Source: an uncultured Flavobacteriales bacterium (lineage in GTDB: Bacteria > Bacteroidota > Bacteroidia > Flavobacteriales_D > Parvicellaceae). From it: a stretch of DNA of 36,402 nucleotides. The position numbers and the translations under genes were made by a program. Where the stretch lies: positions 1-36,402 of the forward strand of contig CALSNM010000008.1 in the NCBI GenBank assembly GCA_943787725.1, read 5' to 3'. This document shows positions 11,919 to 20,428 of this stretch, piece after piece. The notes below the pieces were generated by a model, which was given only the letters and a program-made list of their open reading frames with translations, was not told the DNA's origin and made no database searches. Positions within the stretch are counted from its first letter, which is position 1. Each line of letters begins with the position of its first letter.

Positions 11919-12110
11919 GAATTCTATTGGCATTTTTCATGCTTGGATGGCATGTTTTGCATTAATCAATAGATTCAATATTTTGATTCCCTGGATGGGC
12001 TAACTCTTTTTTCAACATTTAATGTATCATGAAATTGTCAACATAAGTATCGATCTACAAAACCTAAAAAAGATGTATTATTTTACTTGGAAAAAATTGT
12101 ATCAATCTGG

Positions 12111-12320
12111 TTAGGGACACTCTCCATCTGTCCAAGTGCTGACGTCAGCGTTTATGGCATAACAGCTGTTAGTGTAAGTTACATTGTCACAACCGCAAAC
12201 AGGCTGATAATCTGGTATCCAGTATTCCCGACGAGCATGTGCATAACCATTTATGCAATCATCTTCTTTGTTGCAAGAAAGACAAACTAATATAAACAAT
12301 GTAACAAACAACGTTTTCAT
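12111..12320 (-). CDS. Kazal-domain lipoprotein, putative serine protease inhibitor
   Basis: A 69-residue protein: signal peptide with lipobox (MKTLFVTLFILVCLSC), so probably a membrane-anchored lipoprotein, then a single Kazal-type domain with PVCGCDNVTYTNSCYA and closing TWTDGEC. Kazal domains are compact disulfide-bonded inhibitors of serine proteases; the target is unknown. The ATG at 12320 is chosen because it opens on the signal peptide; an in-frame start at 12362 would run into the sigma-factor gene. It begins 7 bases after the sigma-factor stop on the same strand, so the two are probably cotranscribed. Confidence 0.8.
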   Translation of the reverse strand: MKTLFVTLFILVCLSCNKEDDCINGYAHARREYWIPDYQPVCGCDNVTYTNSCYAINADVSTWTDGECP

Positions 12321-12327
12321 AACATTT

Positions 12328-12930
12328 TTAATGCAAGGTAAGCATAATATCTTTTTCTTCAATAAATTTCCTTAAGTTAATTAATGCATAACGCATTCTA
12401 CCCAATGCTGTGTTTATTGAAACATCAGTGCTTTCGGCAATGTCCTTAAAACTCATTCCCATGTAATGACGCATTTTAACAACTTGTCTTTGATCGTCAG
12501 GCAATAACTCCACTAATGCGCGAACGTCATCATGAATCTGCTCTTCAATTAAATCATCTTCAACTGTACAATCTTCTAATCGTAAAACATTGAAAATATC
12601 AAACTCATCATCTTCATTTCCAATGCCCCGACCGGCTATAGGCATTTTTGCAGATTTTCTAAAATGGTCGATTACCAGGTTGTGAGCAATTCGCATTACC
12701 CAAGGTAAAAATTTACCTTCTTCGTTGTACTTGCCTTTTTTGAGTGTATTAATTACCTTGATAAAGGTATCTTGAAATATATCATTGGTCAAATCTTCAT
12801 CCTTGACCATCTTATAAACGTAACCGTAAACTCTGTCTTTGTATCTGGAAATTAGCACTTCAAATGCTTTTTCTTTTCCGTTTAGGTACTCATGTACCAA
12901 TTGCTTGTCCTCAACTTTACTTAATAGCAT
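12328..12930 (-). CDS. ECF-family RNA polymerase sigma factor
   Basis: A 200-residue two-domain sigma-70 factor. Region 2 at about residues 25-95 carries YGYVYKMVKDEDLTNDIFQD and the -10-binding stretch FLPWVMRIAHNLVIDHFR. Region 4 at about 138-190 carries LLPDDQRQVVKMRHYMGMSFKDIAE with an HTH ending SINTALGRMRYA. No regions 1 or 3, hence ECF class. No anti-sigma factor gene is adjacent; instead a Kazal lipoprotein follows within 7 bases. Divergent from uvrA across 311 bp. Frame intact. Confidence 0.92.
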   Translation of the reverse strand: MLLSKVEDKQLVHEYLNGKEKAFEVLISRYKDRVYGYVYKMVKDEDLTNDIFQDTFIKVINTLKKGKYNEEGKFLPWVMRIAHNLVIDHFRKSAKMPIAGRGIGNEDDEFDIFNVLRLEDCTVEDDLIEEQIHDDVRALVELLPDDQRQVVKMRHYMGMSFKDIAESTDVSINTALGRMRYALINLRKFIEEKDIMLTLH

Positions 12931-13241
12931 ACTATCTACCTTTAGGTTTAACTTTAATTCAAAATGTTAAAAAGTAGACTTTATCTCAATAGGCTATTAT
13001 TTAAGGTTTCTTTATTATTAACTTTAAAAATGAATTAAGGTTGCCCAAAAACACATTTATTTTATAGTTACAAATATATATCATTGAATCAAATGCGCCA
13101 AAATATTAACATCTTTTGAGCACTTTCATTTATTTAAAGGGTCTATTTAAAGGATAAGGGTTGGTATTCGATTATGAGTAAATAAATATTACCGACTGTT
13201 AGTTAATAAATTCACTTTTACCTAGCTTTAAAGCTTGAATA
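12931..13241. other. 311-bp divergent region between the sigma factor and uvrA
   Basis: AT-rich, no ORF. It contains a 10-base direct repeat, TATTTAAAGG at 13131-13140 and 13144-13153 (13-base period), and a perfect 12-base palindrome AGCTTTAAAGCT at 13224-13235, six bases before the uvrA ATG. The palindrome overlaps TAGCTTTA (13223-13230), a near match to the -7 consensus TAnnTTTG. Confidence 0.55.
13224..13235. promoter_or_regulatory. candidate operator at the uvrA start
   Basis: Perfect palindrome AGCTTTAAAGCT, overlapping a weak -7 box and ending six bases before the uvrA start codon. Position fits a repressor site, for example for DNA-damage control, but no regulator can be named. Confidence 0.35.
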
Positions 13242-16056
13242 ATGCTAAAAGGTAAATCACATAAAACACACATTTTAATCAAAGGAGCGAGGGTTCATAA
13301 TTTGAAAAATATAGACGTCGCGATACAGCGAAATAAAATAACTGTAATTACAGGCCTTTCTGGCTCTGGTAAATCTTCATTGGCTTTTGACACTTTATAC
13401 GCCGAAGGTCAAAGACGTTATGTAGAAAGTTTAAGTTCGTATGCTCGCCAATTTTTAGGAAGGCTTGACAAGCCGGATGTTGATGGAATTAAAGGAATAG
13501 CACCCGCAATTGCAATTGAACAAAAGGTAAACACAAGTAACCCTAGATCTACAGTTGGAACGAGCACTGAGATATATGATTATTTAAAGATACTATTTGC
13601 TCGAATTGGAAAGACTCACTCCCCTATTTCGGGGAAAGAGGTCAAAAGAGAAACAGCTACTGACGTTGTTGATTTCCTAAGTACATTCGAAAAAGGAACA
13701 AAAGCCTTAATCATATCTCCTATTGTTGTACAAAAAGATAGGACAGTGAAAAATCAATTGGAGATATTCATCAAACAAGGATTTAGTCGAGTTTACCTAG
13801 ATGGGAAAATTAAAAGAATAGATGAAATATTAGAATTAGAAACACTAGAGAAGAACAGAACTATTCAACTATTAATTGATCGATTAATCTGCGACAGTGA
13901 TAGTGATGAAAATCTAGCCCGAATTGGAGAATCTGCAGAAGCAGCATTCCTAGAAGGAGAAGGAGTTTGCAGTGTAATTATTATTAGCGGTAAAGAAGTT
14001 GTAAAAACGTTCTCAAATAAGTTTGAATTGGACGGTATAGCATTTACTGAACCTTCGATTAATTTCTTTACTTTCAACAATCCCGTAGGAGCCTGCCCTA
14101 CTTGCGAAGGTTTCGGGAAAGTGCTTGGAATAGATGCTGATTTAGTTATTCCAAATAAGATTTTATCTGTTTATGATGATGCAGTAATTTGCTGGAGAGG
14201 AGAGAAAATGCAAGTTTGGAAAAATGAATTGGTTATGAACGCTCATGAATTTGGCTTCCCTATTCATAAACCTTTTCATGAGTTAAGTAAAGAACACGTC
14301 AAACTAATATGGACAGGCAACAAATATTTCAAAGGACTTAATGCATTTTTTAAATATCTGGAAAGTAAAATATATAAAATTCAATATAGAGTAATGTTAA
14401 GTCGATATAAAGGGAAAACTTTATGCTCCAGATTGTAACGGGAACAAACTTCGAAAAGATGCCAGTTATGTTACTGTTGGAGGTAAAGCTATAATGGAAA
14501 TTGCCTCAATAAACATTGATGCTTGCAAGGAGTTTATGGACGGGATAAAGTTAAATAAACATGACCAAATAATTGCTAAACGGCTATTGTTGGAGATTAA
14601 TTCTCGGTTGCAATACTTAAGCGACGTTGGATTAGGATATTTGACGCTCAACAGGCAATCCAATTCCCTCTCTGGCGGAGAATCACAGCGCATTAACCTT
14701 GCAACTTCACTAGGCAGTAGTTTAGTAGGGTCCATGTATATTTTAGATGAACCAAGTATTGGTTTGCACCCAAGAGACACCAAAAGATTACTTAAAGTCT
14801 TAAATTCATTAAAAAACCTAGGTAACTCTGTTATTATAGTAGAACATGAAGAGGAAGTCATGAAAAATGCTGACGAAATAATAGATATGGGGCCAATGGC
14901 AGGTTCGCATGGAGGTGAAGTCGTATTTCAAGGAAACCATGACGACTTGATTCATTCAGAGAAAAGCTTAACCGCTAAATATTTAACTTTAAAAGAAGTT
15001 ATTCCTATTCCATTAAAAAGAAGGTCTTGGCAAAACTCGATAACCATTGAAGGGGCAAGAGAAAACAATCTTAAAAACCTTACCGTTCAGATTCCTTTGG
15101 AAACGCTTACAGTTATTACAGGTGTTAGCGGTAGTGGAAAATCAACCTTAATCAGACAGATATTGTATCCTGTATTAAAAAAACAGTTAGGAGGAACTTC
15201 TGCTATAACCGGTGAGCATGATAACTTTTATGGAGATTTTAAGTTGATAGAAGATATTGAATTTGTTGATCAAAACCCTATTGGAAAAAGTTCTAGATCA
15301 AATCCAGTTACCTATGTTAAAGCATATGATGAAATTAGATCTCTTTTCAGTAATCAACAAATTTCAAAAATAAATGGTTTCCAACCCAAGCATTTTAGCT
15401 TTAATGTAGAGGGAGGGAGATGCGATGCCTGTGAAGGAGAAGGAACAACTAAAATTTCGATGCAATTTATGGCAGATGTATATTTAGAATGTGATTCTTG
15501 TAATTCCCAGAGATTTAAAGATGATGTTTTAGAAGTTCGATATAGAGATAAAAACATATTTGATATCTTATGCATGACTGTCGATGACGCCATTGATTTC
15601 TTTTCGTACTCTGAAGAAAGAATTGAAAAACGAATTGTTACGAAAATTCAACCGTTACAAGATGTAGGCTTAGGATACATACAGCTGGGTCAATCCAGTA
15701 ATACGTTAAGTGGCGGAGAAGCGCAAAGAGTTAAGCTAGCCTCTTTTCTCTCGAAAGGAAAAACACAATCTAAGACACTTTTTATTTTTGACGAACCAAC
15801 TACTGGGTTGCACTTTCATGATATTCGAAAGTTGCTATCGGCGGTAAATGCTTTAATTGAAATTGGACACTCTGTTGTAGTAATTGAGCACAATGGAGAA
15901 ATCATTAAATGTGCAGATTGGGTGATTGATCTTGGCCCTGAAGGTGGTGATCATGGGGGGAACATTGTTTTTGAAGGAACTCCAGAAAATTTAGTAAATT
16001 GCGATTCATCCTATACAGGTAAATATCTAAAAGAAAAATTAGCAATTAGTAAATGA
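13242..16056 (+). CDS. uvrA: excinuclease ABC subunit A, with one frame break
   Basis: Damage-recognition ATPase of nucleotide excision repair. About 937 residues when one base near 14427 is removed. First half: Walker A GLSGSGKS at 38-45, RRYVESLSSYARQFLGRLDK near 64-83, zinc-type CPTCEGFG. At 14424 the frame reads GKTLC-SRL-stop; skipping one T gives CPDCNGNKLRKDASYV, the expected zinc-motif continuation. Second half: LSGGESQRINLA signature, ILDEPSIGLHPRD, second Walker A GVSGSGKST, zinc motif CDACEGEG ... CDSC, and second signature LSGGEAQRV. All UvrA landmarks are present, so the gene is probably whole and the extra base an error. It overlaps the next gene by four bases (ATGA). Confidence 0.93.
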
Positions 16057-16667
16057 CATCCAACCAATCTCAGTGGAAGGAAATCCTTTCTTCTAAAAAA
16101 AAAGTATCTCTTTTCATTGCTGGAATTGCCGCACTATTATCCTCATTCGCTGTTAACAACAAAGTTTCTACTTATGTAGACCATGTTCAAGGTCAGGCAG
16201 TTGGAGATTTATTATTGGACAATATCCCTATCTATGATTTAAACTTTATATTCTTTTGGGCGGTTCTTATATTTTGGGTTGGCAACATTATATATAGATT
16301 AATTTTCCCAAAAGAATTTCCATTTATCCTGGTTTCTCTTAGTTTATTTGTTTTGGTGCGTTGCTTTTTTATATCCCTTACGCATATTGGTCCTCCCGAG
16401 ACGCTATTGGTTGTCCCAGATGAGTTAAGCTACTATTCTTTTGATGCAGACATGTTCTTTTCAGGCCATGTTGGCGCTCCGTTTTTTTATGCCTTATTAA
16501 CAAGTGTGAAAAATGTGAAATGGATAGCAATAATCTATTCTATCATAATGGTTGTTATTGTACTAATGTCACATGGTCATTATAGCATAGATATTTTCGC
16601 TTCATTTTTTATTGCACATTCTTTGTCTGTTTTTATGCTTAAACTTAAGCCAAAATTTCTTGATTAA
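16053..16667 (+). CDS. PAP2/sphingomyelin-synthase-like membrane protein
   Basis: A 204-residue integral membrane protein with about six helices (around residues 18-36, 63-82, 88-108, 140-150, 158-175, 180-198). The pair of motifs DADMFFSGHVG (near 130-140) and SHGHYSIDIFAS (near 174-185) gives the His-His-Asp arrangement SGH ... HYxxD seen in sphingomyelin synthases and PAP2_C proteins. These transfer or remove phosphate head groups on lipids; the substrate here cannot be told. Its ATG overlaps the uvrA stop by four bases and its TAA overlaps the next ATG, so translation is probably coupled. Frame intact, including an A9 run near codons 13-15. Confidence 0.7.
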   Translation: MTSNQSQWKEILSSKKKVSLFIAGIAALLSSFAVNNKVSTYVDHVQGQAVGDLLLDNIPIYDLNFIFFWAVLIFWVGNIIYRLIFPKEFPFILVSLSLFVLVRCFFISLTHIGPPETLLVVPDELSYYSFDADMFFSGHVGAPFFYALLTSVKNVKWIAIIYSIIMVVIVLMSHGHYSIDIFASFFIAHSLSVFMLKLKPKFLD

Positions 16668-17926
16668 TGAGCAATCGTATTCTATACCTTATACTTTTCT
16701 TAAGCTATTTTAATATAGGCTTTACACAGAACAAACTAGAAGAATTAAAGCCAATCATTGAAAACTATTTGGAAATCGAATTTAGATTCTGCAGAAAAAT
16801 ACAGTGAAGAATTATTGCATTCAGGCTATAATAACTTAAACAAAGAAGAAGAACATCATGGGTTAAATTATCTCGCGCATATTGAATACCGGAGAGGAAA
16901 TAGATTAGGTGCTCTAGAGTTCTTTACAGAATCTTTACAAATTAGGCACATACATGGAAAAATAACAGAAACTGCAAACACTCTGAATTGGATAGGACGA
17001 ATTCATCATGAACAAACAGATTTTGATAAAGCTTTAGAATACTATTTTTTATCACTTCAAAAATTACAAGAAGAAGATCCTGATTCTTCCTATTTACTCG
17101 CAACCCTCAACAATATCACCTATCTCTATCTAGATATTGGCGACAATGAAAAAATGCTTAAGTTCAATAATCAATCGCTTATTATAAGCAAGCTAACAGA
17201 TGATAATTTAGAATATGCGAATGCTTGTAATTTGAGAGGAATCTATTTTCAAAACACCCAAACACTTGACTCTGCCGAAATATACTATAAACAAGCGCTC
17301 TCTTTCTATTCCGAAATTGATTTCACCCATAAAATTGCGCATCAATATAATAATCTGGGAATCATCTATTTCTTAAATGGAAAAATGAAAGATTCATATA
17401 GCAACTTTTTATATGCAATGAATTTACGTAAAGAGTTAGGAGACACACTTACCTATTCAGAAAGCTTAAGGAACCTAGGTGATTACTTTCTTCTACACTG
17501 AAAACTATGACAGTTCTTTATTTTACTATAGCAATAGCTTACGCTTGTCAAAATCAATTGACTCAAAATCAGATATTAAAGAAATTTACGAAAGCCTTTC
17601 TGAATTGCATTATGATTTAAAGGATTATAAGAAAGCCTATGAATTTCATTTACAATACTCGGAACTGCAAGAAGACATTTTCTCTATGAACCAATTTGAT
17701 AAATTGCAGTGAAATGGAAGCTAAATATCCAATTTCAAAATCAAAGAACAACTAGAAATAATTATTAAGAATAGCAATAAAAAGCTAAAAGAGATAAATC
17801 AAGATTTAGAAGCTGAAAAAACAAAACCGAGACTTATTTATTATTGGTTTATGCTCTAGCATCTACTTGATTTGCATTAAGGTTTATACAGAAGGTAAAA
17901 TTCTTGACTCTTTGCTTGAGAATTAG
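16667..17926 (+). pseudogene. secreted TPR/coiled-coil protein, broken by several frame shifts
   Basis: Joined across frames this is a roughly 420-residue protein: signal peptide (RILYLILFLSYFNIGFTQ) from the ATG at 16667; tetratricopeptide repeats from 16.76 to 17.65 kb (TANTLNWIGRIHHEQTDFDK; HQYNNLGIIYFLNGKMKDSY); a coiled coil (LKEINQDLEAEKTK); and a membrane helix (YLICIKVY), ending at TAG 17926. Breaks near 16.77, 17.49 (TAC TTT [C] TTC), 17.71 (CAG [T] GAA), 17.74 and 17.85 kb. The layout matches TPR sensor proteins that usually continue into a LuxR-type or kinase domain after the helix; none is visible here. Five breaks in 1.26 kb suggest either a decaying gene or locally poor sequence. 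Confidence 0.65.
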
Positions 17927-17935
17927 AAACTAGAT

Positions 17936-18551
17936 CTACCCCTCCAAAGCCACAACTTCCTGAACTTCTGGCATGTGTGTTTTTAATAAACTTTCAATTC
18001 CACCTTTTAATGTTGCTGTAGATGAAGGACATCCGCTACATGCTCCTTTTAAAACTACAGTTACAGTTCCAGTTACTTCATCAAATGACTGAAAGTCAAT
18101 TGCACCTCCATCACTTTCGACGGCTGGCCGCACAAATTCTTCTAACAATTCGAATATTTGTTTATCCGCATCGGTTTTTATTTGCGGAGCAGAACTTATC
18201 GTTTCTTTACTTCCCTTCTCGTATCTCAACCTCTCTTTCTTCAGGAACATTTTCTATAATCACCTCATTGTTTTGTAACCAATCCAAAACAAATGCTTTT
18301 AATTCTTCTGAAACATATTCCCATTGCAAGGCTTCTGTTTTTGTAATTGCGATAAAATTAGAAGCAATAAAAACACCACTTACAAAAGGAAAATTAAATA
18401 ATGCCTCCGCTAAGCTTGAGCTACCTTTCGCTTCTTGTTGATTAACATATTCTGCAGTATTTCCATCAGTTACCAGCATAACATCAGCTACAAACTTCAT
18501 CGTTGCAGGATTTGGAGTACTTTCAGCATACATAGTAACAGGCCTTTTCAT
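17936..18551 (-). CDS. Nfu-type iron-sulfur cluster scaffold, with one frame break
   Basis: Carrier that delivers Fe-S clusters to client enzymes. N-terminal Nfu_N domain (YAESTPNPATMKFVAD near residues 8-23; FPFVSGVFIASNFIAITK) followed by a NifU C-terminal domain (RPAVESDGGAIDFQSFDE; KGACSGCPSSTATLKGGIE) with the cluster-binding CxxC of CSGC. The two halves lie in different frames joined at GGG (window 18213-18215): dropping one G gives EIREGSKETISS. About 204 residues after correction, normal for the family. Start at 18551 chosen for MKRPVTMYAESTPNP. Divergent from the hexapeptide-repeat gene across 55 bp. Confidence 0.88.
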
Positions 18552-18559
18552 AATTTTTT

Positions 18560-18589
18560 TTTGTTGTGATGTAAAACTAGTTACTTTTG
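18560..18589 (+). promoter_or_regulatory. candidate promoter of the hexapeptide-repeat gene
   Basis: TTTG (18560-18563), 18-base spacer, TACTTTTG (18582-18589), both matching the Bacteroidota -33 and -7 consensus. The ATG at 18607 is 17 bases further on. It lies inside the compact 55-bp divergent region shared with nfu. Confidence 0.6.
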
Positions 18590-18606
18590 ATTCGAAAGAA
18601 AAACCT

Positions 18607-19121
18607 ATGGCACTAATAAAACAAATAAATGACAAAGTTCCACAATTTGGAGAAAACTGCTACTTAGCTGAAAATGCAACAATAATTGGTGATTTAAATG
18701 TGGTGACGATTGTAGCTTTTGGTTTAATGCAGTTGTAAGAGCAGATGTTCACTTCATTAAAATGGGAAATAAGGTAAATGTCCAAGATGGAGCAATAGTT
18801 CATTGTACCTATAAAAAACATCCAACTACAATTGGAAATAATGTATCAATAGGTCATAACGCTATAGTGCATGGTTGCACCATAAAAGACAACGTTCTTA
18901 TTGGAATGGGAGCAATTGTAATGGATAATTGCATTGTAGAAAGTAATTCTATCATTGCAGCTGGAGCAGTTGTTACGCAGGGAACACATGTTGAATCCGG
19001 ATGCATTTATGCTGGTACTCCAGCCAAGAAAATCAAGGAAGTTGATCAAGCCTTATTTGAAGGTGAGATTATGCGAATTGCAGATAATTACTTGAAGTAT
19101 TCTAGTTGGTATAAGGTTTAA
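18607..19121 (+). CDS. gamma-carbonic-anhydrase-family hexapeptide-repeat protein, with one frame break
   Basis: Left-handed beta-helix protein of about 171 residues after correction, the usual length. It starts MALIKQINDKVPQFGENCYL and then has repeated hexapeptides: GDLNV, FNAVVRADVHFIKMGNK, VNVQDGAIVHCTYKKHPT, IGHNAIVHGC, IGMGAIVMDN, IAAGAVVTQGT, AGTPAKKI. The metal-ligand histidines of the family are present (HC in VHCTYK, GHNAIVHGC). Near 18712 the frame is lost: adding one G (GTG GGT GAC GAT) gives NVGDDCSFWFNAVVRAD. This is one of only a few deletions among the frame breaks. Such proteins trimerise; many are not active anhydrases. Confidence 0.88.
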
Positions 19122-19164
19122 ACGTACCTCCAGAAGTTCTATCCTAATTGTTGGTTGCAAACAT

Positions 19165-20154
19165 TTAAAATGATGGACAACTTATCGTCCTGAATGATTT
19201 CCTTTTTGGCTTACATGCAAAATTGAATCCCATCGATACTTCATGAGAACCACCAGAACCTAAAGATAATTTTGAAACTGTTATATCGTAGGAGTATCCA
19301 ACTTTGATATATTCAGATTCTAATCCCAAGGTAATAATAAACGCATCCTTGTTCCTGTACCAAACTCCACCTGTCAATGAACTTTTCTTGATATATAGGC
19401 CCATATTCAATTGCTGAAATGTTCCCTGTTGTGTGAAAATTATGTTTGGAGAAACGAAATCTTCGGATCTTTGCATATTTCCCACCATCCACTTCTAATG
19501 GTATGGAAGCGCCTAGATGACCTGTATATCGTCTCGGCAATGGAACATCTACACTGTTCATTAATGATTCGTTTGGCTCAGTTAGGTGATGCGTGGCAAA
19601 TCCAAAGAAAAACTTCTCTGTGTAACCAATAACCCCAGCTGAAAAATCAATGCCACTAGAAGTGCCTCCTCTCGACAAATCATTAGTTGGGTAGACAAAC
19701 CCTCTGCGTGGGTCAATCATATCTCCAAAAGTCAACTTATTCCAGTCGAGTGATTTTTGAAAATAGGTTGCTTCAATACCAAAGTTAATACCGATAACTT
19801 TCTTGTTATAGATTGATTGTAGGCATATACTGCACTCAGCCCTGCGTTGTTTTTACTGTTTTAGCTGCATTATCCGTCAAAACGATTAAACCTAAACCTC
19901 CAGACATAGCTCTCTACTTTTTGATCATATGCAGCGGCTGTGGTTATAAAGTTGCCCGAGATATTTGGCCATTCGTTTCGGTAGTTTAGGGCAAAACGTG
20001 GACATACTCTAGAACCTGCAAAAGCTGGATTTAAATATATTGGATTTGAATAAAACTGCGTAAATATTGGATCCTGGCCAATAACTTTGTTATTCACCCC
20101 TACCATAAAAAAGAGAAACAGAACCCCATATAATATTCTAGACGTTTTCATCAT
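19165..20154 (-). pseudogene. PorP/SprF-family T9SS outer-membrane protein, broken in four places
   Basis: Outer-membrane beta-barrel relatives of SprF/PorP accompany T9SS cargo proteins. Joined across frames the protein has a signal peptide (ILYGVLFLFFMVGVNNKVIGQ), the N-terminal hallmark DPIFTQFYSNPIYLNPAFAG, RFALNYRNEWPNI, DWNKLTFGDMIDPRRGFVY, and ends FACKPKRKSFRTISCPSF, all typical of the family. Breaks near 19.91, 19.85, 19.80 and 19.46 kb (two insertions, two deletions). The strand and start are clear. Four breaks in 1 kb may mean decay, but the residues stay well conserved on both sides of each, which favours sequence error. Confidence 0.75.
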
Positions 20155-20349
20155 AACCCTAATTTAATACCTATTTCTAATTATTTTTCATTTCTAAATA
20201 ATACTAAATCATATCTCGCTGGAAACAAACATAACTAATTCTAATGAAGAATTGGAATAATACGAATCATAGTTAATACGTTGACCGAAAAGAATAGTTA
20301 TATTAGAATAATTATATTAATGGTTAACTTTTATGTTCATCTACAATTA

Positions 20350-20381
20350 TTTGATTCTTAACTAAATGATTTATACTTTTG
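20350..20381 (+). promoter_or_regulatory. promoter of the acyl-CoA synthetase gene
   Basis: TTTG (20350-20353), 20-base spacer, TACTTTTG (20374-20381): an exact match to the Bacteroidota housekeeping promoter. The ATG at 20429 is 47 bases downstream, with an A-rich leader. Confidence 0.7.
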
Positions 20382-20428
20382 TGTAGCTACTATACCCCAA
20401 AACCAGCAAAAAAAATAACGATACTATA

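Larger units (their letters stand above)
11746..12110. other. 365-bp non-coding region rich in palindromes
   Basis: No convincing ORF. From left to right: GCTTGAG-5-CTCAAGC (11777-11795); ACTTGG-6-CCAAGT plus a T run (11797-11820); a nested imperfect palindrome (11853-11918); and CATGC-7-GCATG (about 11938-11954). The last 150 bases are plain AT-rich sequence. It lies between the small unknown gene and the Kazal lipoprotein gene. Confidence 0.55.

Noticed and set aside
12087..12290. Plus-strand ORF of 67 codons opposite the Kazal lipoprotein gene
   Set aside because: The minus strand carries a clear lipobox and Kazal motif; the plus product has only a generic hydrophobic composition.
18022..18441. 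Plus-strand ORF of 139 codons across the nfu region
   Set aside because: It runs opposite conserved Nfu domains on the minus strand; its low-complexity Leu/Gln stretch is an antisense artefact.
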